Source: Helicobacter winghamensis ATCC BAA-430 (GTDB taxonomy: Bacteria > Campylobacterota > Campylobacteria > Campylobacterales > Helicobacteraceae). Taken from it: DNA of 64,000 bases. The DNA lies in assembly GCF_028751035.1 (NCBI RefSeq), contig NZ_CP063533.1:868001-932000 (forward strand), written 5' to 3'. This document shows positions 8,461 through 17,700 of the stretch, in pieces. Under the pieces are notes generated by a model, which saw nothing but the letters and a program-made list of their open reading frames with translations, had not been told where the DNA came from and searched no databases. Numbering within the stretch: position 1 is the stretch's first letter; every line of letters starts with the position of its first letter. A program made the translations under genes and the position numbers.

Positions 8461-9786
8461 ATGGAAGTGGAAAGCAAGAGTGGTTTTTTAGCTACACTTA
8501 GCAAAATAACACAAAGTGAATCTTTTGCTGGAATTTTATTGCTTTGCTGTGCAGTTTTAGCAATGATTGTTGCAAATTCCCCATTGGGTGAAGCTTATGC
8601 AACACTTTGGAAAACGCAATTTGGCTTTAGTATTAATGGAACATTTATAGGAATGAGTTTAGAACATTGGATTAATGATGTTTTGATGGCATTTTTCTTT
8701 TTGGTTGTAGGCTTAGAAATTAAACGCGAAGTGCTTTTTGGAGAGCTTGCAGGATTTAAAAGAGCAGCATTACCCATTATCGCAGCACTTGGAGGAATGA
8801 TTGGACCAGGTATAATTTATTTTACATTAAATGGAGGAACTCCTTCTGAGCACGGATTTGGTATTCCTATGGCAACAGATATTGCCTTTGCACTTGGTGT
8901 TTTAGCAACACTAGGAAAACGAGTTTCAGTTTCTGTCAAGGTATTTTTAGTGTCTTTAGCAGTTGCTGATGATTTAGGTGCAATTATTGTTATTGCGCTC
9001 TTTTATTCTAGCGGAATCTCTTTTGCTTGGCTTGGCGTATCCGCTGGAATTGTAATTTTACTTATTATCTTAAACAAGCTTGGGGTAAAAGCCTTAACAC
9101 CTTATATGATTTTAGGTGTATTTTTATGGATTGCAGTGCATAGTTGCGGAGTGCACGCTACTATTGCAGCAGTTGTATTAGCCTTTACAATTCCAGTCGC
9201 TCCTAAAATTGACACAATGCATTTTATGGAAAAAATCACAAAGATTGTAGATCATTTTAAGCAAGCCGAAAAGGAAAAATATGGAATCCTTTTGCAAAAT
9301 GAGCAAATCCACGCATTAAGCGAAATTGGCAATCAAAAAAAAGCGGTGCAAAATCCTTTATTGCGTTTAGAACACGCGCTTGCACCTTATAGTAGCTTTG
9401 TTATTATGCCTATTTTTGCCTTTGCAAATGCGGGGGTTACTATCGGATCAAATATTGATTTTAGCGTAGATCATGTATTTCTTGGAATCTTTTTGGGGCT
9501 TGTAATCGGTAAGCCTGTAGGAATTTTTCTATTTACATTTTTGGCGGAAAAACTAGGAATTGCAACGCGTCCAACAGGCGTAACTTGGACGGAAATCTTT
9601 GGCGCAGGCGCATTAGGTGGAATCGGATTTACAATGTCAATGTTTGTAACAAATCTCGCTTTTTCTGGAGAACACGCCCTTATTGCTACTGATGTTGCGA
9701 AAATTTCTATTTTAATTGCTTCACTAACTGCTGGGATTTTAGGGAGCATATTTTTTCTTGTGCGCGATAAGATTACGCATCATTAA
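8461..9786 (+). CDS. nhaA: Na+/H+ antiporter NhaA
   Basis: A 441-residue membrane antiporter with about 12 hydrophobic segments. The ion-binding Asp pair is visible in SLAVADDLGAIIVIALF (about residues 160-176), and MATDIAFALG and GIGFTMSMFV are also conserved. Between about residues 250 and 300 it has a hydrophilic insertion (KQAEKEKYGILLQNEQ...) as in H. pylori NhaA, which is longer than the E. coli protein (388). It exports Na+ in exchange for protons at the inner membrane. It starts 9 nt after addA with GGAG, so the two may be co-transcribed despite unrelated functions. Confidence 0.94.
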   Translation: MEVESKSGFLATLSKITQSESFAGILLLCCAVLAMIVANSPLGEAYATLWKTQFGFSINGTFIGMSLEHWINDVLMAFFFLVVGLEIKREVLFGELAGFKRAALPIIAALGGMIGPGIIYFTLNGGTPSEHGFGIPMATDIAFALGVLATLGKRVSVSVKVFLVSLAVADDLGAIIVIALFYSSGISFAWLGVSAGIVILLIILNKLGVKALTPYMILGVFLWIAVHSCGVHATIAAVVLAFTIPVAPKIDTMHFMEKITKIVDHFKQAEKEKYGILLQNEQIHALSEIGNQKKAVQNPLLRLEHALAPYSSFVIMPIFAFANAGVTIGSNIDFSVDHVFLGIFLGLVIGKPVGIFLFTFLAEKLGIATRPTGVTWTEIFGAGALGGIGFTMSMFVTNLAFSGEHALIATDVAKISILIASLTAGILGSIFFLVRDKITHH

Positions 9787-9804
9787 GAGCTTTTGCTCTT
9801 AATG
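9781..9804. terminator. Hairpin between convergent nhaA and trmA
   Basis: A perfect inverted repeat, CATTAAGAGC / GCTCTTAATG, 10 bp with a TTTT loop. It includes the nhaA stop codon (TAA 9784-9786) and lies 20 nt from the trmA stop. There is no long T-run on either side. It is most likely a bidirectional terminator or a 3'-end stabiliser. Confidence 0.6.
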
Positions 9805-9824
9805 GAAAAGCTTTACAATTAAGC

Positions 9825-10928
9825 TTAATTTTCTAAAATTACTCCACATTCTAAATGTTTTGTATGAGCGAATTGGTCAAAAAATGCTGCGTGTTTAATC
9901 TTATGTGTTTGTTTGAGAATATCTAAATCTTGTGCTAAAGTAACTGGATTACAAGAGATATAAATAATCTGTTTAAAACGCTTTAAAAACGCACACACTT
10001 CCAATCCAAGCCCACAACGCGGAGGATCCACAAAAACACTCTTAAAATTAAAAGTGTTTAAATCAATGTGCTTTAGGCGATTAAACTCCCTTTTACCATT
10101 TAAGGCTTCTATGCATTCTGCTCCACTTAATCGCACAGAATAAATATTTGGAATCTGATTTGTTTCACAGGCAAACTTTAAAGCATTAATAGAAGTTTTA
10201 GAAACTTCAGTGGCTAGGACTTTACCAAAGCAAAAAGATAAGGGAATTGTGAAGTTTCCACAGCCACAATACATTTCTAGCAAATCTCCACCCTCCTTTA
10301 AATGTTCTAACACCCAAGTAATCATTTGCTGATTTATAGTAGCATTTGGCTGACTAAAAGCTCCTTCATTATAACGATAACAAAATTGCTTACCTAAAAT
10401 CTCTAGTGTTTGCATTAAATAATCTTTTTCTAAAACTAACTTCACTCCACGCGAACGCCCCACAATCTCAAAGTGGAATCCTAAAAACTTTTCTAGTTTT
10501 AATTGTAATTTTTTTGCTTCTTGTATCCAAGATTCTTCTAATTTTCTATGGTAAATTAATGTTAAAAGTAAAGCATTATTTTGGTTGGCGAGAATTTCTA
10601 GACTAAATAAACGCTCCTTAAATGCGTTAAAGTCTTTAGAGTTTAAAATCGCCAAAAGAACAGGCAGTGTTTTTTGAATATTTGGCAACAGATTTTGACA
10701 ATTTACAATTTTCACAAAGCGTTCTTTTTCTCCACGCATCGTGTAAAAAATCTCTCTATTATCGTGGTAGATACCAAGCTCTGCACGCGCCCTAAAATGA
10801 GATTGCTCACTTTTAAAAACTTCAAAATCCTTAAAATTTAAAAGACTTGAAGCAAAATTAATTTTAGACTCCAATGTGATTGCATTGCAACCACCACATT
10901 TGCCTAAATATTTACAAACTAACGCCAT
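9825..10928 (-). CDS. trmA: tRNA (uracil-5-)-methyltransferase with an Fe-S cysteine motif
   Basis: A 367-residue enzyme that makes m5U54 in the tRNA T-loop with SAM. From about residue 150 on it follows E. coli TrmA closely: FSQPNATINQQM, the SAM site LLEMYCGCGNFT, LNGKREFNRL, VFVDPPRCGL, the catalytic-Cys motif ISCNPVTLAQDL, and the end DQFAHTKHLECGV. Unlike E. coli TrmA, the N-terminus has C5-x5-C11-G-G-C14 and a further Cys77 (IVNCQNLLP), the four-Cys pattern of the [4Fe-4S] cluster in RlmD/RumA. Assignment to TrmA rather than RlmD rests on the body and the length. Confidence 0.85.
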   Translation of the reverse strand: MALVCKYLGKCGGCNAITLESKINFASSLLNFKDFEVFKSEQSHFRARAELGIYHDNREIFYTMRGEKERFVKIVNCQNLLPNIQKTLPVLLAILNSKDFNAFKERLFSLEILANQNNALLLTLIYHRKLEESWIQEAKKLQLKLEKFLGFHFEIVGRSRGVKLVLEKDYLMQTLEILGKQFCYRYNEGAFSQPNATINQQMITWVLEHLKEGGDLLEMYCGCGNFTIPLSFCFGKVLATEVSKTSINALKFACETNQIPNIYSVRLSGAECIEALNGKREFNRLKHIDLNTFNFKSVFVDPPRCGLGLEVCAFLKRFKQIIYISCNPVTLAQDLDILKQTHKIKHAAFFDQFAHTKHLECGVILEN

Positions 10929-10930
10929 TG

Positions 10931-11680
10931 CTACCGAAAACTTTGCACTAAATTCATTGTCAATAGATTAAAGCCATCTACTAAAATAAAAATTAAAATT
11001 TTAAAAGGCAAAGAAATCATTGTAGGGGGCAACATCATCATACCCATTGCCATAAGAATAGAACTAATTACCATATCAATGACTAAAAAAGGCAAATAAA
11101 GTAAAAAGCCAATTTGAAAAGCTGTTTTCATTTCACTAATAATAAAAGCAGGTAAAGCAATACTTAAAGGCACATCTTGTGCAGTTTGTGGATTTTCAAG
11201 ATTACGAATTCTATAAAAAAGAGCTAAATCTTTTGGGCGTGTATTTCTAATCATAAAATCCTTAAAAGGCTGTGAAGCACGCAAAAATGCTTCATCATAA
11301 GGAATCTCTTTTGCAATATAGGGCTTTATACCCTTTTCATAACCTTCTTTTGCCACTGGCTCCATTATAAACATGGTTAAAATTAGCGCAAAAGACACCA
11401 AAAGTTGGGTAGGTGGAGATTGCTGTGTTCCCATAGCAGTGCGCAAAAAGGAAAAAACAATCAAAATCCTAGCAAAACTTGTTGCCATCAAAATCAAAGA
11501 TGGAGCTAAAACAAGTAAAGTTAGAATCACAACGATATTTAGTGTTGTAACCAAATCTCCTGGTTCTGTGGGTGCACGAAGAGTTAAATCCACAGTAGGA
11601 ATCGTAGGTGCTTGTGGTTCAGGAGGTGCTCCAAAAAGCAAAATAACACCAATGCAAAGAATAAAAACTAGGCGTAGCAC
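10931..11680 (-). CDS. fliP: Flagellar type III export gate protein FliP
   Basis: A 249-residue membrane protein of the flagellar export gate (FliP5FliQ4FliR1). It has an N-terminal signal-peptide-like segment, then TM segments at about 50-75, 85-105, 185-210 and 215-240. Conserved motifs are ARILIVFSFLRTAMGTQQSPP, ISEMKTAFQIGFLLYLPFLVID and MGMMMLPP. The start is GTG at 11680, sharing its G with the TAG stop of motB, so translation is probably coupled. It follows motA-motB on the same strand, and trmA is 2 nt downstream. Confidence 0.94.
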   Translation of the reverse strand: MLRLVFILCIGVILLFGAPPEPQAPTIPTVDLTLRAPTEPGDLVTTLNIVVILTLLVLAPSLILMATSFARILIVFSFLRTAMGTQQSPPTQLLVSFALILTMFIMEPVAKEGYEKGIKPYIAKEIPYDEAFLRASQPFKDFMIRNTRPKDLALFYRIRNLENPQTAQDVPLSIALPAFIISEMKTAFQIGFLLYLPFLVIDMVISSILMAMGMMMLPPTMISLPFKILIFILVDGFNLLTMNLVQSFR

Positions 11681-12510
11681 TAAGGAATCCTTGCTTCAAG
11701 CACTTCTATTTGCTTACTTGTGTTATTTTCTAATTGCTTCTTTTCAATGATTTGTTCCAAAATACTTTGTGATTTTTGCAAATGTCTATCATTAGGATAG
11801 AATCTAAACTCTACACGGCGGTTTTTTTGACGATTTTCTTTTGTTGTGTTTGGTAGAATGAAATTTGTAGCACCATTGCCCAATGCTGTCATTTTCTTTG
11901 GATTAACACCATTTTCTAACAACACTCGCTCTACTCCCAAAGCCCTAAGTGCACTTAAACCTATATCATCTTTAAATTTTGGAGTGGGCGAAATTGTGCG
12001 ATTATCCGTATAGCCAATAACATCTAAATGTAGCGTGGAAGGCATTTTTTGCAAAATCAATGCAAGCCTTTTTAAAAATAAAACTTCATCGGCATCATTG
12101 AGTGTGATTTCCCCCTCATCAAAAAGAAGCTTTCCACTAAAGCGCAAGATAAAGCCTTCACTTCCTTCATCTATAATGTTTGAAGGACCTAAGGAAGTTT
12201 TAACATTTTCCTTGAAATCTAAAATTGCACTTTCAATCAAACGCACTTCTTCGGCGGTTTCTGGCTCAACGGTAATATCTGCTTGTTGCTGAATTCTTGT
12301 ATTGTCTGGCTCAATTTTAATCCCGCCACTAAGCAGTGATAATGAACCTTTTAAACTAGACTCCGCTTCTGTTAGCTTTTTAGCATCAAAAGTAACCATC
12401 GATAAAAGCAAAATAAAAAAGGTAAGAATGAGCGTAACCATATCTCCATAAGTCCCAAGCCAAAGTGGTAGGACATTTGGGCAATCACAAGGTGGACAGC
12501 GTTTTGCCAT
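11680..12510 (-). CDS. motB: Flagellar stator protein MotB
   Basis: A 276-residue stator subunit. The single N-terminal TM helix (about 20-42) contains the proton-binding Asp23 in TYGDMVTLILTFF. The C-terminal OmpA-like peptidoglycan-binding domain (about 130-255) has LHLDVIGYTDNR, LSALRALGVERVL and KENRQKNRRVEF. It forms the MotA5MotB2 ion channel that drives rotation. It begins 3 nt after motA. The N-terminus is unusually Cys-rich (CPPCDCP), as in other campylobacterotal MotB proteins. Confidence 0.94.
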   Translation of the reverse strand: MAKRCPPCDCPNVLPLWLGTYGDMVTLILTFFILLLSMVTFDAKKLTEAESSLKGSLSLLSGGIKIEPDNTRIQQQADITVEPETAEEVRLIESAILDFKENVKTSLGPSNIIDEGSEGFILRFSGKLLFDEGEITLNDADEVLFLKRLALILQKMPSTLHLDVIGYTDNRTISPTPKFKDDIGLSALRALGVERVLLENGVNPKKMTALGNGATNFILPNTTKENRQKNRRVEFRFYPNDRHLQKSQSILEQIIEKKQLENNTSKQIEVLEARIP

Positions 12511-12513
12511 TTT

Positions 12514-13278
12514 TTACTCAAATTGACTAACGCGTTGATTTGGTGGCAAAAATGTTAGCAACTTTGCTTCTAAAGCACGCGGATTATCCCCTGCTTGAAT
12601 AGACATAATCCCTTCAATAATAAGCAACTTAACTAAAGCTTCATCATTTGCTCGAATCATTAAAATATTTGCAATAGGAGAGCCAACAACATTTCCAATA
12701 AAAGAACCATAGAAAGTTGTAAGAAGCGCAACAGCCATTGCCGGACCAATAGAAGCAGGATCAGACATATTTAAAAGCATTGCAACTAAACCAATAAGTG
12801 TTCCAAGCATTCCATATGCTCCTGCATACGCTGCCCAAGTATCAAAAATACCAGCATTTGACTTATGCCTATCAAGCGTTCTATCCATATCAGTTTCTAA
12901 TAAATCACGAATACTATCAGGTTCAGCACCATCAATTGCCATATTTAACCCGCGTTTTAAAAACTCATTTTCTTCTTGATTGGATTGTTGTTCTAGCGAT
13001 AAGATTCCATCGCGTCTTGCCTGCGTTGAGTAATCTACAAGCTTTTTAATAAGAGCTGGAACATCAAAAGTTTGTGGTTTAAATGCAATCATAAAAAAAG
13101 TAAATGCTTTTTTCATGCTTTCCATTTTGTAACCAATTAGCAAACTTGTGATAGATCCGCCAACCGTAATTAAAATGGAGGGAATATCAAAATAAGGGCC
13201 AATCCCAACCCCTAACATCATCGCTGTTCCAAGCAAAATAAAAGATAGCGACATCCCTACAACTGTGCCTAAATCCAT
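12514..13278 (-). CDS. motA: Flagellar stator protein MotA
   Basis: A 254-residue stator subunit with four TM segments (about 3-22, 30-48, 145-168, 178-200) and the cytoplasmic loop that contacts FliG. Conserved features are the proline-region DPASIGPAMAVALLTTFYG in TM4 and GMLGTLIGLVAMLLNM. The start is placed at ATG 13278 with GGAGAGA 5-11 nt upstream; a TTG at 13290 opens the same frame but would overlap the ribosome binding site. It is the first gene of motA-motB-fliP. Confidence 0.93.
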   Translation of the reverse strand: MDLGTVVGMSLSFILLGTAMMLGVGIGPYFDIPSILITVGGSITSLLIGYKMESMKKAFTFFMIAFKPQTFDVPALIKKLVDYSTQARRDGILSLEQQSNQEENEFLKRGLNMAIDGAEPDSIRDLLETDMDRTLDRHKSNAGIFDTWAAYAGAYGMLGTLIGLVAMLLNMSDPASIGPAMAVALLTTFYGSFIGNVVGSPIANILMIRANDEALVKLLIIEGIMSIQAGDNPRALEAKLLTFLPPNQRVSQFE

Positions 13279-13382
13279 TCTTCTCTCCAAATTTACTTCA
13301 AGAAACTTTTAAAAAATGTCCTAATTCTAAACTTTATTGTGTTAAAATAAGATTAAATTAACTTTAAAAAAATGGAATAATA

Positions 13383-14690
13383 ATGGAAAATAACGCCTTA
13401 TCAATCGTAATTCTAGCTGCTGGAAAGGGAACAAGAATGAAGTCTAGCACCCCAAAAGTGCTGCACAAAATCTGTGGTAAGGAAATGCTATATTATAGCA
13501 TTAAAGAATCTTTACGCTTGAGTGATGATGTATGCGTGGTATTAGGGTTTGAAAATGAAAAAATCCAATCCAAAATGAAAGAATATTTTGGTGATAAAAT
13601 TCGTTTTTTGTTTCAAGATTTGCAAAATTTCCCTGGCACTGGTGGTGCACTAAAAACTTATCGACCAAGATATGAAAAAGTTTTGGTGTTAAATGGTGAT
13701 ATGCCATTAATCCAAGCAAGTGAGCTAAAACAATTTATACAAATAGATGCAGAAATTATAATGAGCGTTCTAGATTTACCAAATATTAGCGGATATGGAC
13801 GCGTTGTAATTAGCAAAGGCGAAGTTAAAGAAATTATTGAAGAAAAAGATGCAGATTCTAAAACTCTAGCTCTTAGCACCTTAAATGCTGGGATATATTG
13901 TTTTAAGGCTCAAATTTTGGATTCCTATATCTCAAAGCTTAACAACAATAATGCTCAAAAAGAATATTATCTCACCGATATTATTTCTCTTGCTCGTAAA
14001 GACAATATAAAAATCGTTCCTCTCTTTGTAGGACTTGAAGATTTTAAAGGTGTTAATGATAAATTAGATCTCGCCAATGCTGAAGAAATTTTAAGCCGCC
14101 GCATTAAAGAATTTTGGCTAAAACAAGGTGTAATTATGCGACTACCTGATACGATATATATAGAAGAAGGTGTGGAGTTTAGTGGCGAATGCATCATAGA
14201 AAATGGTGTGAGTATTTGTGGAAATTCTAAAATTATAGAATCTCACATCAAAGCGCACAGCGTGATAGAATCTAGCGTTATTGTAAAAAGTGATGTGGGA
14301 CCTTTAGCGCATTTACGCCCACAAAGCGTGCTAGAAAATACACATATTGGAAATTTTGTAGAAGTAAAAAAATCTACTCTAAATGGTGTAAAGGCTGGAC
14401 ATTTAAGCTACATTGGTGATAGTGAAATTGAAAGTGGTACAAATATTGGAGCCGGGTTTATCACTTGTAATTATGATGGGAAAAATAAGCATCAAACAAA
14501 AATTGGAAAAAATGTATTTATTGGTAGCGATTCTCAAGCCATTGCTCCTATTACCATAGAAGATGATTGTATTGTTGGAGCAGGAAGTACAATAAGACGA
14601 AATCTAAAAAAGGGAGAGTTGTTTATCACTTGTGGTAAAGAGATTATTAAAGAGGGATTTTTTTATAAATTTTTCAATAAAAAAACATAA
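13383..14690 (+). CDS. glmU: Bifunctional UDP-GlcNAc pyrophosphorylase / GlcN-1-P acetyltransferase
   Basis: A 435-residue enzyme that makes UDP-GlcNAc for peptidoglycan and lipopolysaccharide. The N-terminal uridylyltransferase domain has LAAGKGTRMKSSTPKVLHKI and VLNGDMPLI. The C-terminal left-handed beta-helix (about 250-430) has hexapeptide repeats, with HLRPQSVLENTHIGNFVEVKKS and ITCNYDGKNKH around the acetyltransferase active site. Length is normal for Helicobacter. It opens a same-strand run that reaches cheW. TAAAAT at 13343-13348 is a possible -10 box. Confidence 0.95.
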   Translation: MENNALSIVILAAGKGTRMKSSTPKVLHKICGKEMLYYSIKESLRLSDDVCVVLGFENEKIQSKMKEYFGDKIRFLFQDLQNFPGTGGALKTYRPRYEKVLVLNGDMPLIQASELKQFIQIDAEIIMSVLDLPNISGYGRVVISKGEVKEIIEEKDADSKTLALSTLNAGIYCFKAQILDSYISKLNNNNAQKEYYLTDIISLARKDNIKIVPLFVGLEDFKGVNDKLDLANAEEILSRRIKEFWLKQGVIMRLPDTIYIEEGVEFSGECIIENGVSICGNSKIIESHIKAHSVIESSVIVKSDVGPLAHLRPQSVLENTHIGNFVEVKKSTLNGVKAGHLSYIGDSEIESGTNIGAGFITCNYDGKNKHQTKIGKNVFIGSDSQAIAPITIEDDCIVGAGSTIRRNLKKGELFITCGKEIIKEGFFYKFFNKKT

Positions 14691-14719
14691 AATAACAAAT
14701 GTTTTAAAGGCTAAGAGCA

Positions 14720-14917
14720 ATGCAAATTAAACTTAATGGAAAAATCATAAATACGGAATCTAAAAATATTTTAGAGCTCTTGTTGGAATATTCAATAGAA
14801 CGCAAAAGCATAGTTGTTGCTGTGAATATGGAAATCATCAAACAAGAAAAATGGCAATCTTATACAATAAAAGAAAATGATACGATTGAATGTTTAACCT
14901 TTATGGGTGGCGGTTGA
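14720..14917 (+). CDS. thiS: Sulfur carrier protein ThiS
   Basis: A 65-residue ubiquitin-fold protein ending in Gly-Gly-Gly, the tail that is adenylylated and then thiocarboxylated to donate sulfur to the thiazole ring of thiamine. The N-terminus MQIKLNGKII and the end LTFMGGG match ThiS. The usual partners thiF, thiG and thiH are not next to it; neighbours are glmU and argC. MoaD-like roles cannot be fully excluded, but the length and sequence favour ThiS. Confidence 0.8.
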   Translation: MQIKLNGKIINTESKNILELLLEYSIERKSIVVAVNMEIIKQEKWQSYTIKENDTIECLTFMGGG

Positions 14918-14966
14918 AATACATAAAGTTGGAATTTTTTTAAATCAATTTATTTTAAGGAAAATT

Positions 14967-15977
14967 ATGAACATCAAGACTTCAATTATCGGAGTTAGTG
15001 GATATACAGGCTTAGAGCTAGTCAAACTTCTACTCACACACAGGCATTTTACACTCTCTAGTCTTTATGCAAGCGAGAGCCATCGAGACATTGCAAGCTT
15101 GCACCCTAGTTTAAAGAGCGTTATAAACCTTCCTATCAAAGAGGCAAACAAAGAAAAAATTGCACAGGAATGCGAACTAGCATTTCTTGCCTTACCGCAC
15201 CAAAAAGCAATGGAGTATGCAAAAACTCTATTAGAAAAAAATATCAAAGTTGTTGATTTATCAGCAGATTATCGTTTGAGCTTAGAAAAATACGAACAAT
15301 ATTATTGCTCACATAGTGATAAAGAAAATTTAAAAAACGCAGTGTATGGTCTTGTGGAATACAATCGTGCAGAGATTTCCAAAACAAACCTTGTTGCAAA
15401 TCCAGGTTGTTATCCCACGGCAACTCTGCTTGCACTTTTGCCTTTTGCAGAATATCTTGATAACACGCAAAGTATTTATATTGATGCAAAAAGCGGTGTA
15501 AGTGGCGCAGGCAAAAAACTAGTGCAAACTTCACATTTTGCGACAATCAATGAAAATCTTTTTGCTTACTCACCTATTAGCCATCGCCATTCTCCAGAAA
15601 TTAACGAACAATTAAAAAAAATTAGCAAGATCCAATTAAAAACACTTTTTGTTCCCCATTTAATCCCACTAACACGCGGCATGTTAGTTTCTATTTATGC
15701 GCGTTTAAAAGAAAAGATCGATCCTCTTAAAATTTTACACGAGCGTTATAAGGATGAGCCTTTTATCAGAGTGCGTGAGAGTTGTGCGCAAATTAAGAAT
15801 GTCGCTGGAACGCATTTTTGTGATATTTATGCAAAAGTTGATGAAAAGGATTTGTTTATCACTTCTAGTATTGATAATCTCTTGCGTGGTGCGAGCTCAC
15901 AGGCTCTTGCAAATGCAAATTTAATGTTTGGGCTTGATGAAAGCTTAGGGTTACCAAAAATTGCGTATGCACCATAA
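14967..15977 (+). CDS. argC: N-acetyl-gamma-glutamyl-phosphate reductase
   Basis: A 336-residue NADPH-dependent reductase of arginine biosynthesis, producing N-acetylglutamate semialdehyde. The Rossmann motif IIGVSGYTGLELVKLLL is at the N-terminus, and the catalytic Cys lies in VANPGCYPTATLLAL. SPISHRHSPEI and PHLIPLTRGM are also conserved. I start at ATG 14967, which has AAGGA at a good distance; an upstream in-frame ATG at 14907 inside thiS adds 20 residues that do not look like ArgC. H. pylori lacks this pathway, so its presence argues for another Helicobacter species. Confidence 0.93.
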   Translation: MNIKTSIIGVSGYTGLELVKLLLTHRHFTLSSLYASESHRDIASLHPSLKSVINLPIKEANKEKIAQECELAFLALPHQKAMEYAKTLLEKNIKVVDLSADYRLSLEKYEQYYCSHSDKENLKNAVYGLVEYNRAEISKTNLVANPGCYPTATLLALLPFAEYLDNTQSIYIDAKSGVSGAGKKLVQTSHFATINENLFAYSPISHRHSPEINEQLKKISKIQLKTLFVPHLIPLTRGMLVSIYARLKEKIDPLKILHERYKDEPFIRVRESCAQIKNVAGTHFCDIYAKVDEKDLFITSSIDNLLRGASSQALANANLMFGLDESLGLPKIAYAP

Positions 15978-16716
15978 TCCTATCATTATAGAAAAAAATG
16001 CGATTTTTATCGCTGATTCTCATCATAGCAGCTTTTATCAAAACACTTTAGATAGCTTATTTATTGAACTTTTAGAATCCAAAAAACGACAAATTTTTCT
16101 CATGGGAGATATTTTTGATTTTCTTGTTGGATTAGTGCCACAAAGCATTAAAGACAACCAATCCACACTAGAACTTTTAGAGCAACTTGCACTTAAACAC
16201 AAAGTGTATTATTTGGAAGGTAATCACGATTTTTTGCTAAAAACGATTCCATATTTTAAAAATATTCATTGCTTTCCTTTAAATAAACAACCTGTTTTGT
16301 GCCAATTTAACAATAAAAATGTCTATCTTGCACATGGAGATATATTTTTAAGTTGGCACTATAAACTTTTCTCAACTATTATCCGCAATCCCCATCTTTT
16401 AACTTTTTTAAATCTTTTTTCAAAAATTTTATATTCTAAAATCATAGATTTTTTAAAAAACAAAAGCATTAAAAAGAAAAGAGCAAATATATATTATTCT
16501 CAGGATTTTGCACAATTTGCACAAATACGCATAAAAAAATATATTAGAAAAATGTCCATTCCTAGCAATTCTTACATCATTGAAGGACATTTTCATAAAG
16601 GCAATCTTGCAAAGAGCCAAAAGATTAATTATGTAAGTCTGCCCTTTTTTGCTTGTAAAAAAAAATATTTTATTGTAAAATGCGCCGATAATTGTTTAAC
16701 CCTAAAGGAGTCTTAA
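15967..16716 (+). CDS. LpxH-like metallophosphoesterase (UDP-2,3-diacylglucosamine hydrolase family)
   Basis: A calcineurin-like phosphoesterase of 249 residues. The metal-binding motifs are all visible: IADSHH (D-x-H form), LMGDIFDFLVG (GD-x2-D), LEGNHDFLL (GNHD), LAHGDIF and EGHFHKG (GHxH). The family includes LpxH, which cleaves UDP-diacylglucosamine in lipid A synthesis; the ED-type spacing and the size fit that role. The ATG at 15967 overlaps the argC end by 11 nt; a TTG two codons upstream is less likely. cheV begins 1 nt after the stop. The LpxH role is inferred, and other phosphoesterase functions are possible. Confidence 0.72.
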   Translation: MHHNPIIIEKNAIFIADSHHSSFYQNTLDSLFIELLESKKRQIFLMGDIFDFLVGLVPQSIKDNQSTLELLEQLALKHKVYYLEGNHDFLLKTIPYFKNIHCFPLNKQPVLCQFNNKNVYLAHGDIFLSWHYKLFSTIIRNPHLLTFLNLFSKILYSKIIDFLKNKSIKKKRANIYYSQDFAQFAQIRIKKYIRKMSIPSNSYIIEGHFHKGNLAKSQKINYVSLPFFACKKKYFIVKCADNCLTLKES

Positions 16717-16717
16717 A

Positions 16718-17674
16718 GTGTCAAGCTTTGAAAAAGATGATACCCTAAAAGTGGGAACCAATGAAATGGAGTTAGTGGATTTTAGAATTCATAAGCTTGA
16801 AAAAGGTAAGCAGTATGAAGGGGTATATGGCATTAATGTTGCTAAGGTTAATGAGATTATCCGCTTGCCTGAACTCACAGAATTACCGGGTGTTCCAGAC
16901 TACATAGAAGGAATATTTGATTTGCGTGGAGTCGTTATTCCTGTAATTAATCTTGCAAAATGGATGCATGTAGAAATTCCCAAAAACAAAAAAATTAAAC
17001 CGCGTGTGATTATTGCAGAGTTTAATAACATTATGATAGGTTTTATTGTTCACGAAGCAAAGCGTATTCGTCGTATTAACTGGAAAGATATTGAGCCTGC
17101 GCATTTTAGCTCTTCTGCTGATGCCACAATGGATAAAAACAAAATCACTGGTGTAACTAGAATTGAAGGCGATCAAGTCTTGCTAATTTTAGATTTAGAA
17201 AGCATCGTGCAAGAACTAGGATTCTACCAGCCAGAGATTAGCTCAGAGAGAACCTATAATAAATTTAGCGGGCTTGTTCTTGTCTTAGATGATAGTTCTA
17301 TTGCTAGAAAAATTATTAAAGAGTTTTTGGAAAAAATGGGCTTTGATGTTGTAGAAGCAAATGATGGAGAAGCAGGACTACAAAAGCTTGAGAAGCTTTA
17401 TGAGACTTATGGTGATAATCTTATGAAAACTTTAAAGATTATCATTTCAGATATTGAAATGCCACAAATGGATGGATTTCATTTTGCAGCAAAAGCAAAG
17501 GAGGATCCAAGATTTTCTAAGATTCCTATCATCTTTAGCTCATCAATTAGCGATAAGTTTAGTGAAGATCGTGGCAAAGAGGCAGGAGCGGAATCCTATC
17601 TTGTTAAATTTGATGGTAACAAGTTTCACGATGAAGTCTCAAGAATTATCAATAAATATTACAATGAAAATTGA
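16718..17674 (+). CDS. cheV3: Chemotaxis coupling protein CheV (CheV3 type)
   Basis: A 318-residue fusion of a CheW-like domain (about 15-165) and a C-terminal receiver domain (about 185-315) with the phosphoacceptor in IIISDIEMPQMDG. CheV links receptors to CheA, and its receiver may act as a phosphate sink or adaptation switch. The position directly upstream of cheA and cheW matches cheV3 (HP0393) of H. pylori, hence the name. The start is GTG at 16718 with a strong AAAGGAG just upstream. Confidence 0.9.
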   Translation: MSSFEKDDTLKVGTNEMELVDFRIHKLEKGKQYEGVYGINVAKVNEIIRLPELTELPGVPDYIEGIFDLRGVVIPVINLAKWMHVEIPKNKKIKPRVIIAEFNNIMIGFIVHEAKRIRRINWKDIEPAHFSSSADATMDKNKITGVTRIEGDQVLLILDLESIVQELGFYQPEISSERTYNKFSGLVLVLDDSSIARKIIKEFLEKMGFDVVEANDGEAGLQKLEKLYETYGDNLMKTLKIIISDIEMPQMDGFHFAAKAKEDPRFSKIPIIFSSSISDKFSEDRGKEAGAESYLVKFDGNKFHDEVSRIINKYYNEN

Positions 17675-17700
17675 TTAAATTTTGAAAGGAAAGGTATATT

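Noticed and set aside
11373-11750. 125-codon plus-strand frame opposite fliP/motB
   Set aside because: Crosses the junction of two real genes on the other strand and shows no domain.
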